A stretch of 32,668 nt of DNA, taken from Lachnospiraceae bacterium (GTDB lineage: Bacteria; Bacillota; Clostridia; Lachnospirales; Lachnospiraceae). Position numbers and translations under genes: made by a program. The notes under the pieces are model-generated. The model saw nothing but the letters and a program-made list of their open reading frames with translations, was not told the DNA's origin and did not search any database. Numbering within the stretch: the first letter of the stretch is position 1; each line of letters starts with the position of its first letter. Positions 32,566 to 32,668 of this stretch are shown here, in pieces. The stretch lies in the NCBI GenBank assembly GCA_030538915.1, contig JAUNTC010000011.1, positions 1 through 32,668 of the forward strand, given 5' to 3'.

Positions 32566-32668
32566 CATCGGATCTATGTTTGTTTATTTTTTTACAGTAT
32601 TCTTTTTACAATACCGGGAGTTTGACAGTTGAATAATGTAAAAAGTACTTACAGGCCTTATAAAACCT

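Overview
The window looks like a chromosomal segment of a gut Lachnospiraceae bacterium (Clostridia, low-GC Firmicutes). The evidence is the str and rpsF-ssb-rpsR operons with strong AAGGAGG ribosome binding sites, a clostridial 2[4Fe-4S] ferredoxin, GdpP next to rplI-dnaB, a class B sortase, a GH112 phosphorylase and a phage remnant of the type common in that family. Most genes lie on the minus strand. I cannot name the species.

Layout. Positions 1-4457 hold the str operon (rpsL, rpsG, fusA, tuf; tuf runs off the left edge) with its promoter and upstream phased A-tracts. From 4551 to 6784 lie an HD-domain protein, an orphan sugar-type substrate-binding lipoprotein and a divergent ferredoxin. 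From 6890 to 10765 lie dnaB, rplI and gdpP (c-di-AMP turnover). From 10918 to 15375 is a sugar locus: galE, a sugar-phosphate nucleotidyltransferase, and a divergent GH112 galactosyl-HexNAc phosphorylase with a structured 5' leader. A 1193-residue secreted subtilase follows (15451-19032).

Positions 19148-22276 are a collapsed prophage of about 3.1 kb bounded by a perfect 16-bp direct repeat. It keeps arm-type repeats at both ends, an internally deleted integrase, an ERCC4-type nuclease, a truncated DUF669-like ssDNA-binding protein with an SSB-type tail, and a chimera of a CHC2 primase zinc finger with what looks like an endolysin SH3 domain. It sits directly behind the rpsF-ssb-rpsR operon (22357-23407). 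Upstream of that operon are a DUF951 gene and a class B sortase. A small membrane zinc-ribbon protein, a YjeM-like amino-acid antiporter and a divergent XRE regulator follow.

The right end (27663-32401) is a cyclic-di-GMP locus: a REC-HD-GYP-GGDEF protein, a divergent membrane diguanylate cyclase, and on the minus strand beyond it a c-di-GMP-I riboswitch with its own promoter. That riboswitch is directed back across the cyclase gene, so the second messenger may be made, degraded and sensed within 5 kb. A tRNA-Cys gene lies at the right edge.
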